A program made the translations under genes and the position numbers. A DNA stretch of 64,000 nt from positions 186,001 to 250,000 of the forward strand of contig NZ_RQRU01000002.1 in the NCBI RefSeq assembly GCF_004335015.1. Direction: 5' to 3'. The notes under the pieces are model-generated. The model was not told the origin of the DNA, did not search any database, and saw only the letters and a program-made list of their open reading frames with translations. The DNA comes from Psychrobacter pygoscelis (GTDB taxonomy: Bacteria; Pseudomonadota; Gammaproteobacteria; Pseudomonadales; Moraxellaceae). Below are positions 1-9,025 of the stretch, in pieces. Position 1 is the first letter of the stretch. Each line of letters opens with the position of its first letter.

Positions 1-29
1 GCTATATTGAATCTATATACAATAGATGG

Positions 30-614
30 CTAGGTTTGCAGCAGCCGTAGCAAAGACACAATGATAGCGATGAGCAATATGCTCTGAACAAGCAAAAATG
101 CTTGATGCGGCGCGGCAATAGCACTAAGCCATCTTCCTATCGCGTTAAAGCGGATAGCGGCTAACGATTGCTGCGGCTCTTGACCCAAGGTCTCGATGAT
201 ACTCATAAACTCATGCCAATCCTCTGTTGACCAGCTAAATGGAATAAATTTAGCAAGTGCGGTTAACCTTTTTTTATGGGCTTTAGACATAAGTCCATGC
301 TCTAAAAAAAGACAATGCATCGTCCAGCCTTGATAGTGGCGCTGCTCAATAGGGGTGAAATGGTGAACCCTTACATCCTTATGCCGATGGTCTCTGATAC
401 ATATATTGTCTTTTAATACCGATAATTCGCTTTTATCTCCCTCGATACATTGAAAGAAACACCCATTGCCATAACATAAAATGCCCGTAATACCGTGCTG
501 GTAGTTATTGGCTGTGGCGAGCTGCTGAATATCAGCTAAAGTCCTAGGGTTGAGCTTACCTGCCCAGCTAATTTTGCTGATATAGGTCAGTTGCATTAGT
601 CTATTGCTACACAT
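30..614 (-). CDS. BLUF-domain blue-light sensor with C-terminal membrane segment
   Basis: Probable FAD-binding blue-light photoreceptor. The BLUF signature is visible in the first ~110 residues: the flavin-contacting Tyr in LTYIS, Asn in NNYQHGITG, Gln in FFQCIEG, the RH pair in DHRHKDV, and the Trp/Met in GWTM. No GGDEF, EAL or other output domain follows. The last ~25 residues are strongly hydrophobic (around AFLLVQSILLIAIIVS), suggesting a single C-terminal membrane anchor. The start at 614 has a GGAG box six bases upstream; an alternative Met at 596 begins at MQLTY. It is divergent from the gene at 1071. The domain assignment is firm, but the light-regulated process is unknown. Confidence 0.85.
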   Translation of the reverse strand: MCSNRLMQLTYISKISWAGKLNPRTLADIQQLATANNYQHGITGILCYGNGCFFQCIEGDKSELSVLKDNICIRDHRHKDVRVHHFTPIEQRHYQGWTMHCLFLEHGLMSKAHKKRLTALAKFIPFSWSTEDWHEFMSIIETLGQEPQQSLAAIRFNAIGRWLSAIAAPHQAFLLVQSILLIAIIVSLLRLLQT

Positions 615-1070
615 TGGCTACTCCGAGACTGATTTAGTCCCTATTAAACTTAATAAGAAGTAAGAGTAGCTATAGAGGTTATTGACAACTCTATAGTTGC
701 AAGACACTGCAAATAATCTCAATTGCCTACTGCAATTATCAAAACAAACGTTTGCCTACTCAGCGTATCTTTACCCTCTTTTAGCGAAATTCATGATTAT
801 TCAGTATGACCAAGGGCGCTCACTATCCTATTGCGCTAAAGTTACTTTGCTAAAGTTACTTTATAGCCGAATGACCAAACGTTACCTCGAAACTTAGTTA
901 CCAAATTAATGCAGTTTATAGCAAAAATTCTATTGCTATTTATTTATAGTAGCACATCTGAGCCGATACGTTACATAGCATAGCGGCTAATACTGAATTA
1001 AGTAACATATCTTTATACCTGACCAAGATGCGTATAATATTGCCCTTTGAATTTGTAAAGAGACAAAGCT
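615..1070. other. Divergent intergenic region
   Basis: This stretch of 456 bases separates the divergent BLUF and GNAT-nitrilase genes. It must hold both promoters, but I cannot place them with confidence. A TTGACA at 682 has no well-spaced -10 box. A short TTG-started frame at 697-897 has no ribosome binding site or recognisable protein character. Confidence 0.4.
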
Positions 1071-2702
1071 ATGAACAAACTTGATGACTTTCATCTAAAG
1101 ATTCAACAGATTAAAAAGAAAGACTACCCTCAGCTTAAGACACTGATGGATAAAGTCTATGCCAATATGGGCGGAGCATGGTCCAAGACGACAATTCATA
1201 CCCTAATTGATGCTTTTCCTGAAGGACAAATCGCCCTATTTGATCACGAGCAGCTCATCGGTATTGTATTGTCAATGCGTGTCGACTATCAGCGCTTCTC
1301 TAATCCCCATACTTATGACGACCTTCTTGGTCAGCGCGAGATTATTCAGGACAACCCTGAGGGTGATGCTATCTATGGTCTCGATGCCCTAATTGATCCC
1401 GACTATCGGGGTTATCGTCTGGGTCGCCGTCTCTACGACGCTCGAAAAGAGCTGTGCCGTCAGATGAACTTCCGCGCTATCCTCGCTGGCGGCCGAATCC
1501 CCAATTATCATAACCACCAAGACTTAACCCCTGGTGAGTATATCGATGCCGTTGAGGCGCGTGAGATTCACGACCCAGCATTGTCATTTCAGCTGTCAAA
1601 TGGCTTCATCGTCAAGCGAATCCTCACAGGCTACCTACCTGATGACGCCCAATCCAAAGGCTTTGCCACCCTACTTGAGTGGGCCAATATCTACTACGAA
1701 CCTCAGGACTATAAGCCAAATACGCGCAAATCTGAGGTACGCATTGGTGGTATTCAGTGGCAGATGCGTGAGGTCGAGTCACCTGAAGAGCTGCTTCAGC
1801 AAGTGGAGTTCTTCGTTGATGTCATGGCAGACTACAACTCTGATTTCGCTTGCTTACCGGAGTTTTTCAATGCGCCGCTAATGGGCCTTTGTGAATCTAC
1901 TGACCAAAATGTCGCGATTCGCTTTTTGGCGGACTACACTGAATGGTTCAAAAATGAGATCTCGCATCTAGCGGTCAGCTATAACGTCAATGTCATCACA
2001 GGCTCAATGCCACTGCTCGATGAGGACGATACCTTATATAACGTAAGCTACCTGTGTCGCCGTGATGGTACAGTTGAAGAACAGCGTAAGATCCATATTA
2101 CCCCACATGAGCGCAGCGCTTGGGTTATTGAAGGCGGTAACAAAGTACAAGTCTTTGACACTGATGCTGGCCGAATTGGTATCTTAATCTGCTATGACGT
2201 AGAGTTCCCTGAGCTGGCTCGCCTGCTCGCGCTTGAGGACATGGATATCTTATTCGTGCCCTTCTGGACCGATACCAAAAACGGCTACTTGCGCGTGCGT
2301 CACTGCGCCCAAGCCCGCGCTATCGAAAACGAATGCTACGTGATGATATGCGGCTCAGTAGGCAACTTACCGCAAGTTGAGAGCTTAGACATTCAGTACG
2401 CCCAGTCATCGGTATTTTCACCGTCTGACTTTGCCTTCCCACACGATGCCATTATGGCTGAGACGACGCCAAACACGGAGATGATTTTCTTCTCTGATGT
2501 CAATCTTGATAAGCTCACCCATGTGCGTAACGAAGGCTCAGTCCATAACCTTAAAGACCGCCGCGATGATCTATTTACGCTAAAGTGGAAGAAGAAGGCG
2601 AAAACCTCTGTTGAAAAATCGAGTGACGCTGAGCTTAAAGACAATAGCGGCAGTGTGCGTGAGGGTGCACCGCTGCAAGATCGAGCGCGTAAACCATCGT
2701 GA
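1071..2702 (+). CDS. GNAT acetyltransferase / carbon-nitrogen hydrolase fusion protein
   Basis: Two-domain enzyme of 543 residues. Residues ~10-200 are a GNAT-type acyltransferase; the acyl-CoA-binding stretch is DPDYRGYRLGRRLYDARKEL near residue 115. Residues ~225-500 are a nitrilase-superfamily carbon-nitrogen hydrolase with the full catalytic triad: Glu in CLPEFF (~261), Lys in EQRKIHI (~340) and Cys in LICYDVEFPEL (~374). The hydrolase half normally cleaves amide C-N bonds. The fusion suggests coupled amide hydrolysis and acyl transfer on one small molecule, but the substrate is unknown. The last ~40 residues are a charged tail without domain character. The ATG is preceded by AAAGAGACAAAG. 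The stop overlaps the next gene by four bases, suggesting coupled translation. Confidence 0.9.
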   Translation: MNKLDDFHLKIQQIKKKDYPQLKTLMDKVYANMGGAWSKTTIHTLIDAFPEGQIALFDHEQLIGIVLSMRVDYQRFSNPHTYDDLLGQREIIQDNPEGDAIYGLDALIDPDYRGYRLGRRLYDARKELCRQMNFRAILAGGRIPNYHNHQDLTPGEYIDAVEAREIHDPALSFQLSNGFIVKRILTGYLPDDAQSKGFATLLEWANIYYEPQDYKPNTRKSEVRIGGIQWQMREVESPEELLQQVEFFVDVMADYNSDFACLPEFFNAPLMGLCESTDQNVAIRFLADYTEWFKNEISHLAVSYNVNVITGSMPLLDEDDTLYNVSYLCRRDGTVEEQRKIHITPHERSAWVIEGGNKVQVFDTDAGRIGILICYDVEFPELARLLALEDMDILFVPFWTDTKNGYLRVRHCAQARAIENECYVMICGSVGNLPQVESLDIQYAQSSVFSPSDFAFPHDAIMAETTPNTEMIFFSDVNLDKLTHVRNEGSVHNLKDRRDDLFTLKWKKKAKTSVEKSSDAELKDNSGSVREGAPLQDRARKPS

Positions 2703-3250
2703 TAGAGACAACAAATACTGAGACGCCTCAAGCAAAGCCTTCAATAATGACAAAAGGGCTATCTTGGGGCTGGACTGCCATTAAATATTTAGCCGTATTT
2801 TTAGTTATTTATACGGCTATTAATTGGTGGCGTCAGCCAGTTATGCCTGCCAATCCTGATTTACAACTGACGGATTATCAAGGTCAGACAGTCGATATTG
2901 CAGCGATGAGCCATGATTCCCCAGTATTGGTGTACTTTTGGGGTAGTTGGTGCGCGGTCTGTAAAATCACGTCGCCGACGGTGCAGTCTTTAGCGCAATC
3001 TAGCCCCTACCCTGTAGTAACTATTGCCATTCAATCTGGTGACAATCAAGAATTGAGGCAATATCTGAAGGCAAAGAGCTTTAACTTCACCACAATTAAT
3101 GATGAAGAGGGCGATATTTTTAAAGCTTGGCAGGGTCAGGTGACGCCCTCTTTTGTTATTTTAAAAGACGGCGAGATGACGCAAGGACTAACTGGGGTAC
3201 AACCGGAGTGGTCACTTAGACTGCGCCTTTGGTTGTCGTCGGTGTTTTGA
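2699..3250 (+). CDS. Membrane-anchored thioredoxin-like disulfide oxidoreductase (ScsD/TlpA type)
   Basis: Thioredoxin-fold protein of 183 residues. One N-terminal transmembrane segment (residues ~28-46) should place the domain in the periplasm. The active site is CAVC in WGSWCAVCKITSPTV near residue 83, and the cis-Pro region is VTPSFVIL. The sequence resembles ScsD-type proteins linked to periplasmic disulfide reduction. A GTG start at 2699 overlaps the upstream stop (GTGATAG). An in-frame ATG at 2747 (MTKGLSWG) would still keep the membrane segment and is a reasonable alternative. Redox direction (reductase or oxidase) cannot be read from sequence. Confidence 0.8.
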   Translation: MIETTNTETPQAKPSIMTKGLSWGWTAIKYLAVFLVIYTAINWWRQPVMPANPDLQLTDYQGQTVDIAAMSHDSPVLVYFWGSWCAVCKITSPTVQSLAQSSPYPVVTIAIQSGDNQELRQYLKAKSFNFTTINDEEGDIFKAWQGQVTPSFVILKDGEMTQGLTGVQPEWSLRLRLWLSSVF

Positions 3251-3369
3251 AATCCTTACCTATATTCTGAATGGTGGTCATTTATCTGAAAGCCAACGCC
3301 ATCGCTTGTGGAATTTTGTTGTGTTTGATAGGGTATACAGAATTTAACAAATATTAAGAATTCTGTATT

Positions 3370-6300
3370 ATGAAAATTCTAAATTGTATTGTTCTAAGTG
3401 TGGTGCTCACATTGTTTAGTCAAAGCAGTTCAGCTGCTAAACAATGTATTAAAGATGGAGGAGGATTTTCCTGTATTCCTAGTCAAGTCTCTAACTGGAG
3501 ATATTGACTACATAATTGTAAAGATGAAGATTCTACCGTTTCATTTTGTAGAGTTAAAGGAGGTACGTTACAACGAATTCCCTACAGATATAAATGTAAT
3601 GGTGATACTCCAGACACACTACAAAACTATAAACAAAGAGCAGACAACTATATTTCCGCTAACTGGTTAAGATGGTATAACAAAATAGACTTTGAAGAAA
3701 CTCAATGGCAAAATCAAGATAATATTGATAGTGAACACTGTGAACTCTCTTCTAGTAGACATAACATCTTAACACGCGATTATAAAAAGCTAAATTATAG
3801 ATTGCAAAGTATAAAACACTCAGGAATATTTACTGAAAGTATTACTTTACATAACTTCAGAGATCTGAGCTGCCCTAAAGATACCTATGAACTCACTGAT
3901 TTAAATGGAAATCTCTACTGTGGCATTGAAAAAACTCAGTCTTTAGGCTGTTCCGTCTCCGTAGGCAACCCCTGCTCGGTAACCACAGGCAATAAATTCC
4001 TTTCTGAAACCGATTGGTCAGCTAGAAACAGTCCCTTAAAGGTACAGCGTTTTTATAATAGCTTACCCGATAGCGAATCTGGCAGCGCCGCTGGGTGGAT
4101 GCACAACTACAATATTAGCCTTAACATTGGTGAAGTGCGAGATGCCCAACTCAATATAAGACCGCAATCCCTTGATGAACCCAATACCGCCATTATTTTT
4201 TATCGAGGCGATGGCAAGCGTGTCCTAGCTGTACGCAACTATACCGACAGTACGATTGCAGGAAATGATGGTTGGTTCATTAATCGTGATGATAGCTTAA
4301 AGCTCACTCAAATTAATAATCGCACTTGGCAAGTCACTAATGTTAAGGCAGGCACAGTCGAGACTTATCAAGCTTTAAACAACGATACTCAGACAGAAGC
4401 GTTTGACTTTAAACTGACGCGCATCGACTACTTAAACGGTCAGTTTGTCACCTTAGGTTATCAAGATGGCAATCTTGATAGTGTCACCGACCATTTTGGG
4501 CAATCGCTCAAATATCATTACGATAGTAATGGCTCAAGTAGCAACTTAAGCGCTATCACTCTTCCAAACGGCAAACAGATTGAGTATCAATATAATGACA
4601 ATACAAAAGAGCTACAAGTCAGTCGCCCAGGCTTCGGTACCAAGACTTATCTCTACGATGAGCCTGCTTATGCCCCAAATCCTAACGGCCTGATCACCGG
4701 TATCATTGATGCTAACGGCAATCGCTATGCCACGTATCAGTACGATAATCAAAACCGTGGTATCAGTACTGAACATGCCGATGGCAGCCAAAAATATACT
4801 CTAAGCTTTCACAATGGCTACACTCAAGTCACTATGCCGCACGGTGGCAGTCGCCGCTACAACCTCAAGCTGGTCTCAGGCGCTAACCGAGTCAGCGCCC
4901 AATCTGGTAATGGCAAATCTACTAGCAATCAATACGACCAAGCGGGCAATCTCATCCGTCAAAGCGATAACGGCTTAATCACCATATTCAGCTACGATGA
5001 GACGCGCAATCTACCCACTCAAAAAGTCACCGCCTTTGGCACAGATGAGAGCACCATCACCCTAATCGAATGGGCAGATGATCTACCTGTTAAAACTCAA
5101 GTCACCCAAGGCAGCGCTAATACAGACGGTACATTAAAACAAGCCCTGCGAGTTACGAGCTATACCCATGATGAGCGCGGCAATACGCTTACCAAAACCA
5201 TTACCGACCCTATAACAGGCAAATCACGAACTTGGACTTATACCTATAACGACTATAGCCAAAAGACCAGCGAGACCAATCCACTAGGGCTGACGCAGTC
5301 GTGGGAATATGACCCTAGTAATGGCAATCTGTTAAGCGTCACTGATACGCAAGGCTTGATCACCACTTATAGCAATCACACTAGCGGTGGCAAGACACAA
5401 ACCATCACTCAGCCATCAGGGCAAGTGACTACCCTCGCCTATGATGACGCAGGGCGCATCACCACTCAATCTACCACTATCACTACGCCGAGCCTTGAGA
5501 GTCTCGCCAAAGACAAAGACGGCGGTATCAAGTTTAGGAACTGGTGGCGTAAGCTGTTTGGTATGCCGCTGCTTCCCAATCCCGTCAAATACGACATCAA
5601 GCAAACGCCTACCCAGACAGCAGTCACTACTTATAGCTATGATCCAAGCAGGTCAGCTGATCAGCACCCAATTGCCAGATGGTGAGACCATCACTTATGA
5701 GTACGACGACGCGCATCGACTTATCGCCACCAGCGACAGCTTAGGCAACCGTATTGCCTATACGCTAAACGGCGCAGGCGACATCATCCAAACTGACAGC
5801 TATGATCCAAAAGGGGTACTGGCGCAAAGTAGCCAGCAAAGCTTCGACACCCTCGGTCGTCTCAGCCAAGAGCAAGGCAATAACGGTCAGCAGACCCGCT
5901 TTAGCTATGACAGTCGTGACAACCTCACTAAGACCCAAGACGCGCTAAACCGTGTCAACAAACAACAAAATGACAGCCTTGGCCGCACCACACAAGCCAC
6001 AGATGCTTTAAATAATAAAACCAACTACACCTACAACGCCTTAGGTCAGCTCACTGCAGTGACCGACAGCCGAGGCAATACCACGACTTACATCATTAAC
6101 GCCTTTGGTGAGACCACGCAGATAGACAGTCCTGATACAGGACTCACAAGCTTTGACTTTGATGATAACGGTCAACTGGTACAGCAAACGGACGCCACAG
6201 GCCGAGTGCAAGCTTATGGCTATGATGAGCTTGCAAGGCTGGTCGCCATCACAGGCAACGATAACCTAACCATCGCTCAATATGGCTATAATGACTTGGG

Positions 6301-6499
6301 ACGGTTGATCACGTTAACCAATCCTGATAGCACCACGAGCTACACTTATGACAGTGCGGGCCGAGTCATTGAAAAGGAGCAAACCCTAATAGAGCGTATC
6401 CAATTAAAAATATTAAAGTTGATTCATTCGACTGGGGAAACAGATGATAAATTTAACTTATGTCAAAGAACCAAATGTAGATCAAAATATACAACTTGA
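3370..6499 (+). pseudogene. Head RHS/YD-repeat gene, secreted type, broken at three places
   Basis: The frame opens at ATG 3370 with a clear signal peptide (MKILNCIVLSVVLTLFSQ, then SSSA) and a Cys-rich N-terminal region. It is stopped by TGA at 3505-3507 (codon 46). The same frame then continues without a stop for another 726 codons, to 5685. It holds a DUF6531-like segment (VGNPCSVTTGNKFLSETDW, near 3948-4010) and many YD repeats. One extra base near 5646 (CCAAGCAGG where the repeat needs CCAGCAGG) shifts the frame. The repeats resume cleanly in the frame starting at 5648 (AGQLIST) and run to about 6385. There RHS homology ends at GRVIEKEQTL and a short unrelated AT-rich tail ends at 6499. 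The DPxGL core end is absent. It is probably an inactivated head gene whose core tail survives in the cassettes downstream. An alternative is sequencing error at one or both point lesions. Confidence 0.85.
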
Positions 6500-6824
6500 T
6501 AATATGATCGCATATGATCTATCAAATATGAACTTGCATCGAATACGCTTTGAAAATTTGGAAAGTAGCTCAGCTAATTTAAGCAATACTAATTTACGAA
6601 GTGCTTTTTTTGACAACTCGACTTTTAAAAGTTGTAACTTCGACAATGCAAAATTTATTGCTGTATATGCTAAAGATATAACTTTTGAAGGTTGTACATT
6701 CATAAATACTCAGTTTATTAGTAGTGAGTTCATAAACTGTAGATGGGTTAATTGTGATTTATCAGAGATAGAGACTCATAACCTTACCCTAATCAATTGT
6801 TCGCCAACTAATATTGGAAAATAG
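6444..6824 (+). CDS. Pentapeptide-repeat protein, putative RHS immunity or orphan tip partner
   Basis: Small protein of 126 residues. From about residue 25 to 115 it is built of degenerate five-residue repeats with Leu/Phe at the centre and Asn/Ser/Thr flanking (e.g. SANLS, NTNLR, NSTFK, SCNFD, NAKFI, GCTFI, NTQFI, SSEFI). This predicts a right-handed quadrilateral beta-helix. It starts inside the last 56 bases of the broken head RHS frame and is AT-rich like the other tip and immunity genes. Its position after a tip suggests an immunity role by analogy with the genes at 8540, 10432, 12746 and 15080. Pentapeptide proteins also act as gyrase-protecting DNA mimics, so the function remains open. 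Confidence 0.7.
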   Translation: MINLTYVKEPNVDQNIQLDNMIAYDLSNMNLHRIRFENLESSSANLSNTNLRSAFFDNSTFKSCNFDNAKFIAVYAKDITFEGCTFINTQFISSEFINCRWVNCDLSEIETHNLTLINCSPTNIGK

Positions 6825-6908
6825 CAAAAAGGTATCAGTGTAAAAATTTATGCAATAAAGATTAACCCAACCCACGACAGATACTAGCAAGAAAAACGAT
6901 GCTACCGC

Positions 6909-7055
6909 TAGCCCCGACAGCAGCGGCTATCCTACTCGATTGAGCGAGTTGCGGGGGCTAGGTATTGGGGTGTTATCGAGGCAACAGGAACGACCCAAAC
7001 CGTGTCCCCGCCTCGCTCAGTTGAGTAGATAATAGCGAATGGCGGGATTGGCTAC
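6909..7055 (+). repeat. 147-bp imperfect palindrome, copy A (RHS junction element)
   Basis: It begins TAGCCCCGACAGCAGCGG and ends GGCGGGATTGGCTAC. The left arm (ACTCGATTGAGCGAG) pairs with the right arm (CTCGCTCAGTTGAGT). Further in, GCGGGG pairs with CCCCGC and TTGGGGTGTT with AACGACCCAA, leaving a small loop around ATCGAGGCAACAGG. It is nearly identical to copies B (8864) and C (13416) and joins directly onto the RHS core fragment that follows. No open frame spans it. Confidence 0.85.
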
Positions 7056-7070
7056 AAAATACCCTTACTC

Positions 7071-8540
7071 CTCACTTACAGTCCCAATGGCATAACGGAC
7101 TTCAACTGGTCACAGACCGACCAGCCTGTAAGCTACGATTATGACCTTGATGGTCGACTCACTAAAATCTCTGACTCTGCCCTTAACCGAGCTTATAATT
7201 ATGACGCGGGCAATCGCATTACCTCAATCTTAGACGGCTCGGCCAATATCAACTACAGCTACCAGCATGACAAGCTAGATCGACTGCTCAAGCAAAACCT
7301 GCAAGATACCAGCCTTGGCTATGCGTATGATGCCAATAGCAACCGAACTCAAAGTAAGATCACTAAAGACAGTGCCGTTGATGTCAATAACATCAGCTAC
7401 GAGACTGATAGCAATCGCATCAAGGGAGTCAGCTACGATGCGTCAGGGCGTATCTTAAACGATGGTAGCAGGACTTATACTTATAACCCTGCTGGTCGTA
7501 TCCAGCGTATTCAAAATGGCGCGGTGGGTGTGTTTAATATCTACAATCCTATCGGGCAACGTATTCAAAAGAATAGTGGCAATAGTGTTAGTGCTAAGAC
7601 TTACTTTAGCTATGATGAACAAGGGTTATTAATTGGTGAGTACGGCGTCAATGGTGAGGCTATCCGTGAGTATGTGTATCTCGGTGGTCAGCCCATTGCG
7701 ATGTTGAGCAGTGAACAACCTGATGAGGTTTTACAGATTCATTCGGATCATTTGGGAACGCCTCGGGCGGTTAGTAACGCTAATAATGAAATACTTTGGC
7801 GGATGGAGGGCGATCAGTTTGGTGATGTTCAGCCTAGTGTTGAACAGGTTAAGTTACCTTTAAGACATGCCGGTCAGTATGCCGATGATGAGACTGGGCT
7901 TTTTTATAACTATTATCGGTTTTATGATCCTAAAACGGGTCGGAATGTGACGAGTGATCCTATTGGTTTAGATGGTGGGATGAATACTTATGGATATGTT
8001 GGGGGAAGTCCTTTATCGGCGATTGATCCTTATGGTTTATCGAAACAATTTGGCTTGGGTTTATCAGGACTCATGGGATTTAGCCCTGTTGGTGCAGGTG
8101 GAGGAGTAAGTATAAGCATATCTATCCCTGATAATTGGCAAAATATCAAATGTTACCAACTTACCGCAGGTACTAATGCAAATGTTCTTTTAGGTCTGGG
8201 ACAATATGTAGGATATGGTATAAACCTCATATATTCTGAAAATAAAGGCCCGCTTGTACCTGGTTTTAATGCTAGTGTACATAGGTATGCAGAGGGCGCA
8301 GTAGGTGTGGGGCCTATATCATTAGGTATTGGTATGCAAGGTAAAGAAAATCTAGCTTCAGCGAACTTTTTTTCTAAAGTACTGTCTCCACAATCCATCA
8401 AAAAAGATCCTATAAGTTCAGTGTCTCTAGCGCCGCCATTAAAAGTTGGTCAAGGGATGGGTTATTTTGGGGGATTAGGTTTGACCGCTAACCTATCTGG
8501 TACAACTCCTGTTTTTGACGATAAGTGTGGATGTCTATAA
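7071..8540 (+). CDS. Displaced RHS C-terminal cassette 1 (core tail plus Gly-rich tip)
   Basis: The reading frame is open from 7029, with core homology from 7071 (LTYSPNGI). The first ATG/GTG/TTG in frame is only at 7524, so this is a start-less core tail rather than an independent gene. Core landmarks are HSDHLGTPRAV, QYADDETGLFYN, SDPIGLDGG and the boundary DPYGL ending at about 8040. One usually aromatic position reads Asn (GRNVTSDPIGL). The tip is ~166 residues, Gly/Ser/Ile-rich with alternating polarity, and ends in DDKCGCL. I do not recognise its toxin family. The stop overlaps the next ATG by one base (TAATG). Expression probably needs recombination into an intact rhs head. Confidence 0.8.
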   Translation, partial: LTYSPNGITDFNWSQTDQPVSYDYDLDGRLTKISDSALNRAYNYDAGNRITSILDGSANINYSYQHDKLDRLLKQNLQDTSLGYAYDANSNRTQSKITKDSAVDVNNISYETDSNRIKGVSYDASGRILNDGSRTYTYNPAGRIQRIQNGAVGVFNIYNPIGQRIQKNSGNSVSAKTYFSYDEQGLLIGEYGVNGEAIREYVYLGGQPIAMLSSEQPDEVLQIHSDHLGTPRAVSNANNEILWRMEGDQFGDVQPSVEQVKLPLRHAGQYADDETGLFYNYYRFYDPKTGRNVTSDPIGLDGGMNTYGYVGGSPLSAIDPYGLSKQFGLGLSGLMGFSPVGAGGGVSISISIPDNWQNIKCYQLTAGTNANVLLGLGQYVGYGINLIYSENKGPLVPGFNASVHRYAEGAVGVGPISLGIGMQGKENLASANFFSKVLSPQSIKKDPISSVSLAPPLKVGQGMGYFGGLGLTANLSGTTPVFDDKCGCL

Positions 8541-8794
8541 TGTTTAAAAAAAAATGGGTATTATACTATTCTCTAACTTTACAACTGATCATTAGATTCT
8601 ACTTATTATTAAGCTTTTTATTTACGATAGTATCTATTTTTTCATTCGTCAATTATTTTATAAATGATAAAAATAAAATATCTATCTCTTATTTAATTTT
8701 TGTGCTTATTTTTACTGTCATAAATTTAGTCATTTGGAAAGTAAATTCCCATTTTTTAAATAAATCTTTAAAAAACATTAAATCTTTAAAATGA
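8540..8794 (+). CDS. Two-helix membrane protein, putative immunity to cassette 1 tip
   Basis: 84-residue protein from ATG 8540, which overlaps the tip stop codon by one base. Frames opening at 8525 would add unsupported residues. It has two hydrophobic helices, roughly residues 14-42 (LLLSFLFTIVSIFSFV) and 54-72 (SYLIFVLIFTVINLVIW), with Lys-rich ends. It is very AT-rich. Translational coupling to an RHS tip and membrane location point to an immunity protein against a membrane-acting or periplasmic toxin. No family was recognised. Confidence 0.65.
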   Translation: MFKKKWVLYYSLTLQLIIRFYLLLSFLFTIVSIFSFVNYFINDKNKISISYLIFVLIFTVINLVIWKVNSHFLNKSLKNIKSLK

Positions 8795-8863
8795 ATGTAG
8801 CTTAGCAATAAGACTCAATAAATCAACCCACCACAGATACTAGCAAGAACATGATGCTACCGC

Positions 8864-9010
8864 TAGCCCCGACAGCAGCGGCTATCCTACTCGATTGAGC
8901 GAGTTGCGGGGGCTAGGTATTGGGGTGGTATCGAGGCAACAGGAACGACCCAAACCATGTCCCCGCCTCGCTCAGTTGAGTAGATAATAGCGAATGGCGG
9001 GATTGGCTAC
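8864..9010 (+). repeat. 147-bp imperfect palindrome, copy B
   Basis: Nearly identical to copy A, with single-base differences in the central region. Similarity to copy A extends about 40 bases further left (ACAGATACTAGCAAGAA at about 8833), so the repeated unit in A and B is longer than in C. The right end joins the core fragment of cassette 2. Confidence 0.85.
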
Positions 9011-9025
9011 AAAATACCCTTACTC

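Noticed and set aside
697..897. 66-codon TTG-started frame in the gap after the BLUF gene
   Set aside because: No ribosome binding site, no protein character, and it lies in a divergent promoter region.
3398..3670. 90-codon frame overlapping the N-terminus of the broken RHS head
   Set aside because: The other frame carries the signal peptide, the Cys-rich segment and continuity with the RHS protein; this one is a shadow.
3802..5685. Independent RHS gene starting at TTG 3802
   Set aside because: The same frame extends upstream to ATG 3370 with a signal peptide, apart from one TGA; 3802 is an internal codon without a ribosome binding site.
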